Assembly (NCBI GenBank): GCA_028023455.1
Contig: JAQFVV010012396.1
Coordinates: forward strand, 21,328,750 to 21,392,749
Direction of reading: 5' to 3'
DNA from: Epiperipatus broadwayi
Lineage: Eukaryota > Onychophora > Udeonychophora > Euonychophora > Peripatidae
DNA: 64,000 nt
Shown: in pieces, positions 35,046 through 49,875 of the stretch
How the letters are laid out: the number at the start of each line of letters is the position of its first letter
How positions within the stretch are numbered: the stretch's first letter is position 1
Position numbers and translations under genes: made by a program
The notes under the pieces: model-generated
What the model was told of the DNA's origin: nothing
The model's input: only the letters and a program-made list of their open reading frames with translations
The model's database searches: none

Positions 35046-35740
35046 TCAGAAAAAAGGAATTCTGGAGTGGATGAAGGAAATAAAATTCTCATTGTTTTTA
35101 CAAAGGTACTGTAGGTGGCTGAATTTCAGATAAGTTGAGGGTTGCAGTTTGTGCAGAGTGGTCTGAGAATGGAGATGATTTTTTGATTCAGAATGATGTA
35201 GTGATGCAGCATTGATGAATAGAAGCAAAGATTAATTAAAGGTGTGCGATGGTGATAAAAACTATCAGCAATCATGTGTGGTATTGTCATTTAGAGATGA
35301 TGTCTGTATTTCATGTTAAAATCACCCATAAGTATGATTGTCTAAGGGGTTTCTAATAATAAGTTGATGGTGACTATGATGTTGGATATGGTGATGCTTG
35401 CACATGAAATATAAATAAATATTGTGATAAGAGTAATTGTATGATAATAAAAGATTGTTACTAACAGATTTGCATCAATATATATGATCTTGAATTATGT
35501 GAATGGATAACTTGGAGTTATGTCCCTTGAGCAAACAATAAAGTCCTCAGTGTGAAGATGCACTGCATGATAAATCTGTAATCCACTGTATATTTTTGTC
35601 TCCAGAAGCCTTAATATATGTGGTTGTGTGATTCTAATCCATTGACTAAGATGATGTATTTTGTTCGCTGAGTTTAAACCATGCATATTAGCTGTTATTC
35701 TGACTTCCATTGATGTTGTGGGTGGGGACATTTGCATTTA
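35046..35740 (-). pseudogene. LINE APE-type endonuclease, decayed
   Basis: Minus-strand remains of the N-terminal endonuclease of a non-LTR retrotransposon, which nicks target DNA. The clean start reads ITANMHGLNSANKIHHLSQW then ILRLLETKI, matching the 'N-x-x-GLN...LQETK' opening of APE endonucleases (~residues 14-48 of the 80-codon frame 35737-35495). Further on the same strand, out of frame, are ILMGDFNMKY (the GDFN motif, around 35314-35330) and, after another shift, SDHSAQTATL (the SDH motif, around 35160). The three motifs are in the right order and spacing for APE, with several stops and frameshifts. The family (CR1, Jockey, L2 or other) cannot be told from this. Confidence 0.72.
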
Positions 35741-36780
35741 AAGATATGTCAATGGCTGTTTTAAGAATGTGAACTGTATGACAGTAGAGATGCAATGGTT
35801 TGTTGGATATGAGTGATGTCCATTGGCATCATCTTCTGTTTGAAGTCTGGTCACTGATGATGAAACTGTTGCATTCTTTTGATTTTAGTTTCTTATTTAT
35901 TTATTTTTTGGTGACCTGGTTCTCTTTTTTATTTCTAAGGTGTTTAGTTCAACTTGTGGAGACAAGACATGACTGCCTTCATGATATGTGCTGATGTGTT
36001 ATTTTTAATTATGTATGTGATGTTTGTTTTGATAGTATTTTGTGTCTGACTGAACATGCTTTGTGATAGTTAAGTTGGGTTGTTATTTGCACCTTTTAGG
36101 TGTTGTGTATTTTGAAACTCATGTATGATGTTGGGAGCTGTTTGAGTAACATTTGAGTATATGTGCTGCATGCTGTTGGGTTCATCCATGGTTTTGTTTT
36201 TTGAAGTTTGATCCATGAGGCTAGGTGAAAGTGATATTTCAGATAGAGAAGTTGCTTTAATATGGTTATTCATATCTATATTTATGTTAATTGGTTGATA
36301 TCTTCAGTCTGAGTGTCATTGAGCTGATATTTGTTTATTAATTCTTGTTGCTGTCACAATATACTTCAAGGCAGCCACACTATTGCCATGCTTAGCATTG
36401 TGGTTTGAGTTTTCTTATAAATAGGCTTAGAATAGATTTCTGATCTGAAAATTGTGTAGAAATATTGTTTGGATCTATTTCTGGAATCTCAGCTTGAAAT
36501 CAGAGTGATTGGTGTAAATTAGCACTGGTATATCTTTCAGATAAATTGGGTTGAAAGCTATGTCTTTGCTAAATGGCTGCATCATTTTCTGAAAGTTTTT
36601 GATATCATATTCAAAATAAGACATTTTTGATTATGTCAGTGATGTGGTTATAATATATTTCCCTAAAGTTGTAGTGGTTTGACCCTGGATCTTTTGGCAT
36701 TTTTGATAAAATTCACAGATTAACTATTATGGTTTGAAATGATCAGCAACTCTTAGCACTGTGGCAAAAGTCCATAGAAA
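35741..36780 (-). mobile_element. Upstream part of the decayed LINE (possible ORF1 region)
   Basis: Minus-strand sequence 5' of the endonuclease, no longer AT-extreme. It includes a 67-codon frame (36070-36273) of polar composition and, further 5', a stretch reading NSNHNAKHGNSVAALKY that resembles a damaged CCHC zinc knuckle of a LINE ORF1. Several stops. The connection to the endonuclease is inferred from order and strand only, and the 5' limit is uncertain. Confidence 0.4.
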
Positions 36781-37268
36781 GTTATTGCATCATAGAGCAA
36801 TCTCTGGAAAATTTATATAGAGATATATTCACATCTAAACATGATAATATTACTGAATTGAAGGAAAAAAATCTTTCAAATGATGCATGTAAGCCTCACA
36901 GGAAGGGTGAATGATTTTCTTGTGTTTGTATATCAAGTTGCAAAATATTATTATCTTTATTCTTTGGGAGCGATGGCAAATTTTATTGTTTTCTGAGTTT
37001 GTAACTTAATTATGATCCTTTTGTTGTAAATTATTTTTGCAGCATTGATATATGTTTTGATTTAGTATAGTTTGCATCAGTTTGGAGAAATTATTGACAC
37101 CATCCATATGGTCGCATGATGTCACCATTCAAATGTATTTTCCCATTGAGCAAAATTTATTAAATGTAAAAATTAATGGCTGTATATATATTTTCAGTTA
37201 AAGAGAAATAATTTTGATTATCTAAAACTTACTGTTCATATATACATGATTGTAAGTCTAAAATATGT
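36781..37268. other. AT-rich intergenic DNA
   Basis: Nothing recognised. Confidence 0.45.
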
Positions 37269-37367
37269 CAAGCATTAGCGGTCAAGAGCTCAGCGATGAC
37301 TGCTTAGAAGCAGTTGCCCTGGGTTAGCAGGTTCACTTCCCGGCTAATGCTATGACACAATAGAAAA
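37269..37367 (+). mobile_element. SINE-A copy with target duplication
   Basis: tRNA-derived short retroposon: head gagctcagcgatgactg (A-box-like), then a B-box-like ggttcacttcc at 37330-37340, gctatgacac, and an A-rich end. It is flanked by aaaatatgt at 37260-37268 and 37368-37376, a target duplication typical of LINE-driven insertion. No coding capacity; mobilised by LINE machinery in trans. Confidence 0.78.
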
Positions 37368-37419
37368 AAAATATGTGCATGGCAAGTTTTTCTGTGGTTC
37401 AAACCTTAAAAGTTTTGTA

Positions 37420-37660
<241 letters not shown>

Positions 37661-40600
37661 TCTTTTTTTTCATGGACTTGGAAATATTTTCTTGCAAGTG
37701 ACAAATACTAATGGTGATAATACAATAACTAAATGAGTTGGGAGAGAATAGCTGCTAGACATACTGTACATATACAATTGCACATATAGTTATAAATGCG
37801 TACTTTATTTTAATTTATTGCTAAATTATATAAAATTTAAATTCGTATGTATATTTTTTCTTTTATAGATCACTGTGGCATACATTAGATGTCTTCTAAT
37901 ATACAATATTTGGGTGCGAAATCCAAGCACGTTAAGAGTCTAACTCATCTGATATTTATAAAGTATACGAGAATGAGTAAGAATGATTTGGAGTTTTTAT
38001 AGTAATAAAAGAATAATAGAAATTAACTATTTGTTTGATTGCATATATTTCTGTAATACAACCACTAAATATTATATTTATTTCTTTTGGTGGAACATCT
38101 ACACTTTCATAATGCGTTTTAATGTGGATTAAAAACTGTCTCCATTTCGTATGAAAGAGATAAATGGTGTAGAGAAAATTGATGTATGATTGTTGCATTA
38201 TTAGTGCTTCTGTTAATTATTTCACGTAAATTCTTAGTGATTTAAAATTTTCTGTTTCACAAATGAACCATGTAATAAAAAAGTGAGTTTTGAATAAAAT
38301 GCATGTAAATAAAATAGGAAAAAATAAAAATGAGTGTAAATAAAATAAGAAAAAATAAATTAGAACGATTCTACTTCAAAACAACTAATTGTTTCAGTAA
38401 ATATCTTTTTACCATCTCATAAGATACCACAATGTTAACAAAAATGTTCTTACTTTGTATAAAGCTTGTGCTGTGTTATGATAAAAATACTAAACACAAT
38501 TAAAAATAAAGTTGAGGTGGAAATATTTGAAGCTTTAAATTCAAATAGGTTGTATTGGTGAAGTATATTATATATTAAAAACCTTTCAAGAACAATCATG
38601 CAGAATATTATATGTATAATTGTTGAATGATAGATAGTTATATACTTTAATATTTTACATGGCCATTCCTGAAAGTTTTCTTGAAATTTAACACATCTCT
38701 TATGATAAAAACATTTACTTCAGTATAGCTGATGAATAAAAATTGTTTATAAACTAAAATATATCATGAGGGAAAAAGTAAGCTGAGCTTATTTTGCTGG
38801 TGAATATGTCTGGTACAAACTTGATATCTGATTGGTTAAATGGATCTGCACAGTGCCAACAATTTATTTTGTAAGTAATCAAAGTAAGGCAATCTCTGCA
38901 GGTCATTGTTGATCTGAGAGATAACTTGCAAACTTTTTTCTTAAATACAGTTGCATTTTTGGTACATATATTTAAAAATATGATTAGCTATGCATTTAAA
39001 GTGATTATAGCATGTGTTTCACTAGAGTGGGTCATGTTAGATAATAAATTGTATCTAAAAGATAGCACAATATCTGAAGTCAGTGTTGGTATAATTGTAA
39101 AAGTGAATTCTAGTCTGTAACTAAAACTAAATAAAAAACAATGTATTTTACTATGTAAATATAATTAAAACAAATTTTTAGGGTTTTATTTTATTATTTT
39201 ATTTTTGCTATTCAGTATATATTATTAATGAATGTCTCTCTCAGATATATGCTATCTTTGGTTCTAATTTTTTTGACTGTGACTTCCAGAAAGTTAAGTA
39301 AATGATAGTAAAAGTAATAAAAATAGAATTACATATATTTCTTATTATAGATGATTTACAAAGTATTTCATGACTTTTGTTTTTAATTTTCATATATGCA
39401 TTAATAATAGTAAATTATTTTTTTTACTTTATTTCTGAACAATCTACTGGAAGATTAAATAATTAGCAAACACAAATTAGTAGTGAACATCAGTGTTTGC
39501 AAATCAATTACAGATTATTGAATATGTATATTCAATCCAATTTTCTTCATTGATGAAATATAATAGACATAAATGGCTTGTACACTATTGATAAATAAAA
39601 TATCAAAAGTTATTATGAACAACTTATTAAATGTAGAACATTAATTTTTAATGATTATGTGATTAGAATTTTTCCATAATGGAATATCACTATTTATGAT
39701 TTTCAAACATATATCTAATATTGCAACAATGGTGTTCAATATTGATAAACATTCTCTTTTTCTTTCACCACAAAATTTCTGAGCATTGTAAACTTTTAAA
39801 ATCAATTAAATAATTTTACTGTATTACTAAAAAGAGCAGTTTCAATATGGGCATTCACTCTAATGGTTCATAAGTAATCTGCTCTTAGTTCACAAGATAA
39901 TTTTACTTGCTGTTTTTAGAAATCCTTGCTTGAAAAACTTTTTAAATCTATATTCTGTACAAATAGTAATATAAAAAATTCATTAATGTTTCATGATATA
40001 GCTCACATAATATAATGCTGCAATAAATTATATTGATGATTGCAAACAATAGTAGTAACTTGTTGCCTAAATTATATCAATGTCACCAGGAAAGTTAATA
40101 TAATCAAATATTTGTATTGTTATTTCTGTATACTTTTAAAATGAAGCAATTGTTCTATCTTATTAGCAACATAATCTCATAAGAGGTTAGGGTTCTTGGA
40201 TCAAAGCTAAATCTATCACTTTTTTACTAGAATATTGCATGATTTCCCATGCAAAAATCATAGTTTTTCATGAAAAAAAATTGATGTTTAAATGTTTTTA
40301 TTGATTTTGCAAAATCAGTTTGTTTGTTTCTTAAACTTTTGATCTTTTTCAAGTTATAATGACATTGTAAAATCAAGGTTTAATATATTTAAACTTAGAA
40401 CAATTTCTTGAAATTTGATATATAACTAAGTTATATCACTCTAATCTATTTGAAACACTTTTCTTTTTAGTATGTCAAATATCTTGATAGGTATGGAACA
40501 AAAAGCAGAGAAAATATGAAAATATTCAATAACTTCATAGTTTGCAGTTAACAATTATTCTTAGAATTTTTATTTGTTTTAAATAATGTTCATGAGAGGG

Positions 40601-40992
40601 CAGCATACTTTTTTTCAATATGATAACAATTTTAAAACCATTTAAAACTTTTAATGTATATATTATATTTAGTGTGTGAACATAATTATATATGTATAAT
40701 AAATCACTAACTAAGTTTTCTATTTAAAATTTTTTTCTATTTTTATTTTAAAACAGTTGTTTTTTTAAAAATATAATCTAGAAAACACATTATTTAAAAT
40801 GATTGGGAAAAATTAAAAAATATGATTTTTTTTGGTTAGCATTTTAAAAATAAACAATTGTTTTTAAATAAAAAAAGAAACAACATTAAATAGAAAACAT
40901 AGTTTTTGTTTGATTATATATATATAATTATGTACACATACTAAATAAATATACTATGTGTAATAATGTTCAAGTCTAAATGGGTTTATAAG
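37661..40992. other. AT-rich intergenic DNA
   Basis: No gene or recognised element. Small local duplications of A-rich sequence occur near 38300-38360. Confidence 0.5.
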
Positions 40993-41174
40993 TAACAATT
41001 AGAAAACAGTCAACCCTTAGACAATTCTAATATAGATAACAATCACAAACTGTTATGAAAGCAACCTCCTTTTAAATGGATTCCACTTCATTGTTATAAG
41101 GAGGTTGCCTTGATAATAGTTAGCGATTATTATCTAAATTGTGATTGTCTGTGTGGACTGTTTTCTAATGGTTA
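40993..41174. mobile_element. MITE-like inverted repeat with TA ends
   Basis: Arms of about 80 bases (40993-41075 and 41093-41174) pair at roughly 80%: ends taacaattagaaaacagtc and gactgttttctaatggtta, inner arms containing gcaacctcctt and aaggaggttgc. TA at both outer edges would fit a Tc1/mariner-like TA target site. No coding sequence. Confidence 0.72.
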
Positions 41175-41231
41175 AATATAATATATACATTAAGAATATA
41201 TACATTAATTTCCAGCAGAAATATCTAATAA

Positions 41232-41233
<2 letters not shown>

Positions 41234-41293
<60 letters not shown>
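41234..41293. repeat. (TA)n microsatellite
   Basis: About 60 bases of uninterrupted TA repeat just downstream of the MITE-like element. Confidence 0.95.
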
Positions 41294-41295
<2 letters not shown>

Positions 41296-42217
41296 ATTAT
41301 TATTTATCATAATATAATAAATTTGACCTCATGTAATAGATGTGTTTGTTTAGAAATTAAATAAAGTTTAAAAATCACATTTGATTTTCAAAAGTATTTT
41401 AAAACTTAGATTTTTATCAAAACAAATTACAGTCACATCAAATTTCAGATGGGGCAGATTTTTGAAAAATGAATAAAATCTTCTTTATTTGATATTTGTT
41501 TTAAATATCTGAAGGAATTATTTTTAATATCTAGTAAATCTATCAATTTATACTTTAGAAGATGATTTTTTTTGACAATTTTTACAATATTTTTAAATGT
41601 TATAACCAATTGTTTAGTGATGATACTTCTAGATAGTTGTATTTTTTGCAATCTCCATGGTAACATTTCTCAGAAGAATATATTCTTTTATATTTAAAAA
41701 TAAAATATTTCTATAGAAAGTAAATATGTAATAATATATATTTTTAATTTCTAATAATTATCAGACAATTTATAGACAAAAGTAATCATAAACTTCCAAA
41801 AAATCAAGTTTTATTCATTTGTAATATTTTTTTCAAAGTAATAATGCAAAGTTACCACAGAGTTTGAGACTGCCAGGAATACAATAAGTGCTCATCATTG
41901 TGTAACTTATCATACTTTGAATTTCCTGCTTGATTGATTGTTGTAACATCTTAACAATTTTTTGAAATTACAATATTAGAAAAAAAATGTGAATTTTAAA
42001 GTTTTAAAAAAAAAAGATTGGCAAAATTTTTCTGTAGAGGGTTAAAAATGCAAATTCAATTTTTTTACTTCCAGACCAATAAAACATCATAACAAATTAG
42101 CAGCATTAAGTAGAATTATATGTATTAAATTAAGTTTATTTACAATATATACACATGTATTATTATTTACACATACTAAATGATATATACACAAGGGTGG
42201 AAGAAATATCTAGTGAT

Positions 42218-42248
<31 letters not shown>

Positions 42249-42370
42249 GTCAATTTAAATTATAATATAGTTTTACATTTTCATTTACTGTGTCAATACT
42301 AAAACAGAAAAAGAATAGAGTTATTTTTTTAAAATTATATTAAATGCTTTTATTGACTATTCACAAAAAG
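41294..42370. other. AT-rich intergenic DNA
   Basis: No feature beyond a (CA)n(TA)n microsatellite at about 42217-42248. The minus frame at 41445-41666 is lysine/isoleucine-rich and not supported. Confidence 0.45.
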
Positions 42371-42559
42371 AAATAAAATTATTGTTTCTTAAACCACAAT
42401 TGAAGTTTTTAGATTTAACTTGAAAGGATCCAGAAATTAATTAAGTCAATTCCTATTTTTTATAACAAGAGATTGACTTAATTAATTTTTGGACCCATGC
42501 TTTTATTTCAAGTTAAATCTAATAATTCCAATTGGGGTTGAAGAAACAATTATTTTAGT
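42371..42559. repeat. MITE-like inverted repeat
   Basis: Arms 42371-42450 and 42472-42559 pair over attgtttctt, agatttaacttgaaa and attaattaagtcaat with a ~21-base loop; the right arm has about 8 extra bases near 42500. No internal gene. Confidence 0.75.
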
Positions 42560-42612
42560 TCTTTTTAGTGCACAGTCAATAAAAGCATTTAATATAACAA
42601 ATATTTTAACTC

Positions 42613-45998
<3,386 letters not shown>

Positions 45999-46475
45999 AA
46001 AGAAAGTTACTGTTAACACTAACTGAAATAATTATAGAAAATATACAAACAATTATACAATTACAAATATCCAGTAACGCCCTCTGTTTAAAGATCTATA
46101 TCTCAATAATAGCAAATCTTAAAATGATACCACTTTAAGGTTGTATGCTAAACGATGTTAAATATTGAAATACAGACCTACTCAAACACAGAGCATAAAA
46201 TTTTAAATAAGCAAACGATCTTAAATTTTGCTAATAAACTAACAAGTTTACAAAGTTATTAAAGACAAACTAAACATTAGATTTTAATCTTTAAATTCCT
46301 CCCAAACTATAAATGAAAAGAAAGTTACTGTTAACACTAACTGAAATAATTATAGAAAATATACAAACCATTATACAATTACAAATATCCAGTAACGCCC
46401 TCTGTTTAAAGATCTATATCTCAATAATAGCGTTACTGGATATTTGTAATTGTATAATGGTTTGTATATATATAT
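45999..46475. repeat. 114-bp direct repeat plus fold-back
   Basis: A 114-base segment (from agaaagttactgttaacac to ctcaataatagc) occurs at 45999-46113 and 46317-46431 with very few differences. The second copy runs straight into a reverse copy of its own middle (gttactggatatttgtaatt, 46432-46471), which makes a hairpin. The two lysine-rich frames of similar sequence (45908-46138, 46313-46534) just reflect this duplication. Confidence 0.88.
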
Positions 46476-47099
46476 ATATGTTTATATACTTTACATATTA
46501 TCTCAGTATAAGTACAAGTGTATCTATCCAATAGAGGGTTCTTTGAAATGTCAATTGAAAAAAAAGTTGCTAATTTAACCTAAAATATAACTTAATAAAG
46601 ATAATTAGACCTATTAATTCAACAAACTGTGAGTCTAGGAGACAAAATTAAATAATTCAAAGTGATAAAATAAATTTTATTTAGCAGTGATAAAATAAAT
46701 GTAAAAGTCACTTATGGACTACTTGTAACTGAAAATTTTGTGACTTGAAAAGTTGAATAATAATAAAATAAAATTCACACTAGATTAGAACATTGCTTCT
46801 GATATTTTAGCTATGCACAATTAATTCACTCAAAAAAGGAATGTAAGAAAATGTTAAAAAATATTGTTACACATACTGTTATTATTTGTAGAAAATTTAT
46901 AAAGAGATGTTAATCAAAGAATATTGATTAGAATTGATACAATATTTTGACAAGTTTTTTCAACTCTAATACTTTACAACTTGGATTTGTTATTGAACAT
47001 TTCAAATAAAGATAAGACTTTCAAAAATGAGCTGAAAGAATTACAAGACTTGACTTTTAATTTGAAGCATACACACACAAAAACAATATTTAAAAATCA
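46476..47099. other. AT-rich intergenic DNA
   Basis: Nothing recognised. Confidence 0.45.
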
Positions 47100-47790
47100 C
47101 TAAACATCACATGATCACTATCTCATACTTGCACATAATTGTTATTAAACAATTCAAAACAAAGCAAAACTCTCCATATAGTAGTGCCATCTTGTGATAA
47201 CAAGAGCAATCAATGGATGCCAGAAGGATTGTGCATAAAATCCATATCTAGTGCCTACTCATCCAATATCCCCAGACTAGTTTCTGGCTTGTGGCCTTCA
47301 TCAGTGAGGAGCCTTGGATCTGAGAGCACTGCACCTAGATCTTAGGATCTAATGCAACCCTCCAGCACCCACCTTTTAACTCTATTTAACTACAAAACTA
47401 TGAGAATAAAATTGAAAACACAATTAATATTTTCAATCCAAGCTCAATAGCTTATATAGTCATATGGCTCTTTAACAACCATAGCCACCATTATCCTATT
47501 AGGCAGAATCAGTGTTAAACCACTAAACATCACATGATCACTATCTCATAATAGCACATAATTGTTATTAAACAATTCAAAACAAAGCAAAACTCTCCAT
47601 ATAGTAGTGCCATCCTGTGCTAACAAGAGCAATCAATGGATGCCAGAAGGCTTGTGCATAAAATCCCTATCTAGTGTCTACTCATCCAATATCCCCAGAC
47701 TAGTTTCTGGCTTGTGGCATCCATTGATTGCTCTTGTTAGCACAAGATGGCACTACTATATGGAGAGTTTTGCTTTGTTTTGAATTGTTT
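47100..47790 (-). repeat. 425-bp satellite family, reverse copies ending in a hairpin
   Basis: Two reverse-oriented units: ctaaacatcacatgatcac occurs at about 47100 and 47522 (period ~422), with the family strings for the 32-kb array (tatctagtg, catccaatatccccagacta). The second unit is cut at 47714 and continues as an inverted copy: arms 47571-47646 and 47715-47790 match at 75 of 76 bases around a 68-base loop. The two short reading frames here are by-products of the repeat. Confidence 0.88.
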
Positions 47791-48655
47791 AATATTTAAA
47801 AATATAATAGTAAAAGACATATAGTTATTAAAAAGTATAATTAAATATTTTCATGATGAAACATGAACTATGTTATCAAAATACGATGAGAACAATATGA
47901 AATGAATAATGTGCATAAAATTAAAATTTGTAATAATCCATTTGTCTCACAGGTTTAGAGGAAGTTAAAAAAACAAAATTATGATATTGTAAACTATAAA
48001 CAATAATAAAAAATGTAAGAATGATGTGTGAAAAGACAGCAAATTTATTCATAATCCAGAGATTAAAAAATGGTAATAGTTGATAGTGAATGTTGAAATT
48101 ATAATATCAGATGTCAATGAAAATATGTTTTTAAATGAAAAAATTTATGATACAACAATGAAAATCTGAAGTTAAGAACATATGAAATATTTTTTAAAAA
48201 GTATAACATGTCTAAATGTTTAAAAAATAACATTAAAATGTGTTTCATTGATTTATAAGAGCAAGCATTACAAAGAACATATATTACTATGTTACTCAGC
48301 TTACTGCATAGTTAAAAAAAGAAAGAGAAATATGATATAAAAACAATCAATACTTTTGCTATTTTGCTTATTTTTTTCTTGTTTAAAATTGTTTGTGCTT
48401 CTCTGCAGACAATGGATTAGTAATCTAGCCGGGCATATATAAGAAATGAAATAGTATAACAAACCAATAGAACAATATAACCACATAATATCACTTGATA
48501 TCATTGATGATACTTTTAGATTGTTTGCTACTCACTTAATTCACCTAGTTCAAATATTTCAATAGTAATGCCTGGATACAAACATCTGCAATTACATAGA
48601 TATTGAAGATATAAAAGTTTTATGTTTAATATAATAATTATGGTATTACTTTACA
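47791..48655. other. AT-rich intergenic DNA
   Basis: No supported feature; the minus frame at 48301-48504 is low-complexity. Confidence 0.45.

Positions 48656-48719
<64 letters not shown>
48656..48719. repeat. (TA)n microsatellite
   Basis: About 64 bases of TA repeat with one tt phase slip. Confidence 0.94.
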
Positions 48720-48724
<5 letters not shown>

Positions 48725-49438
48725 ATTTTAAGATTGTTAGTTATGTTTTTTTATATTAAATAAAAATAAGTAAATGAAGACTTTGTTATAATATTAATAA
48801 TAGAAAGGGAAATAAACTTTTATTTTGATCTTGTAATGGTCAGATTCATATGCTTTATAACATAGTGCAGAATTTGACTACCACACAGAAAAGCATCACC
48901 ATAGGTACTGAGTTGGAACATGGTTTATCGGTTTCACAAACACTCTACGAAACAACACATCTGATGCTACATTAGTAAACATTTCTTTAGGCAAGGGAAT
49001 CAGAGAGATGTGAGAGACTCAAGCCTTTTTTTGAGTTAGCTATTGTAACCAGACCCACACAACTCCTTTATTACCTCGGTTGTAACAATTTCCTGATGAG
49101 CATGTTGCAGGAAGGAACTATCGATTGGCATTCTCCAATGCAGATATTATCCCCCCCCTACAACAATATTTCCTGCTCATCAGAGGATGTAGCACTAGAA
49201 AGACTGGAAGCATCTAGACATTTCTGTGTTTGTTTTTCCAAATGGCGCCACTAGAGTTCCATCTCACTACAACCTGACTTACCTAGGTCTAGTTATGCCA
49301 GAAATAGCTCAGGAGGCATGAGATTCTCGAGAACAAGTGCAAGGAATGATAAGTGATGCAAAAAAATAGAACTAAACAACTGGATAACTAAAATTAATTT
49401 TAAGTAACAACAATTTTATTTAACAACAGGTTTAATTA
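48720..49438. other. Less AT-rich unclassified sequence
   Basis: The patch 48870-49340 is much less AT-rich than average and contains paired strings cctgatgagca (49091) and tgctcatcag (49169), making a short inverted repeat, plus ggcgccactagagttcc. It looks like part of an interspersed repeat, but I cannot assign it. No coding frame. Confidence 0.4.
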
Positions 49439-49875
49439 AATGTCCATCAAATAAAATATTTCATTGACAGTCCCTTGTATCTCTTTGGCATACTTCCAAT
49501 AACATTTTTATATGACTTAAAGAATGTAATTTGTTGAGAGTATAATAAAGTCCTTCTTTCAATAGTTCTTTAAGAGTTTATATCTTTAATCATTTAGTTA
49601 ATTCACAGAGAGGAGTGCAATATATGAAGACAACAGAGATAATTAATGAAGACAACTGATAGCATTTAATTCAGAGTTCCACTTAATTCAAACAAATATT
49701 TTATTTAAAGTCCATTGTGTATCTTGGTATACATCCAATAATAGTACAATATGAATTAAAGAATGCAAGTTCTTTAACAATTTACATTTTTAGTTAATTC
49801 ACAGAGAGGAGTGTGATATATGAAGACAACAGAGATAATAATGAAGACAACTGATAATATTTAATTCAGAGTTCC
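49439..49875 (+). repeat. Two-unit tandem duplication (~196-240 bp)
   Basis: Strings agttaattcacagagagg (49596 and 49792), tgaagacaacagagataat and tccaataa(c/t)a recur in order. Spacing is 196 bases at the 3' end of the unit and about 238 at the 5' end, so one unit has lost ~42 bases. Confidence 0.82.

Noticed and set aside
47139-47783. Two similar serine-rich frames that looked like a gene family
   Set aside because: They are tandem copies of the 425-bp satellite, also found at 32-34 kb where the frame is not kept.
49085-49200. Hammerhead ribozyme at cctgatgagca...gcaggaa
   Set aside because: The CTGATGA string and a short stem are present, but no GAAA box follows in the right place on either strand.
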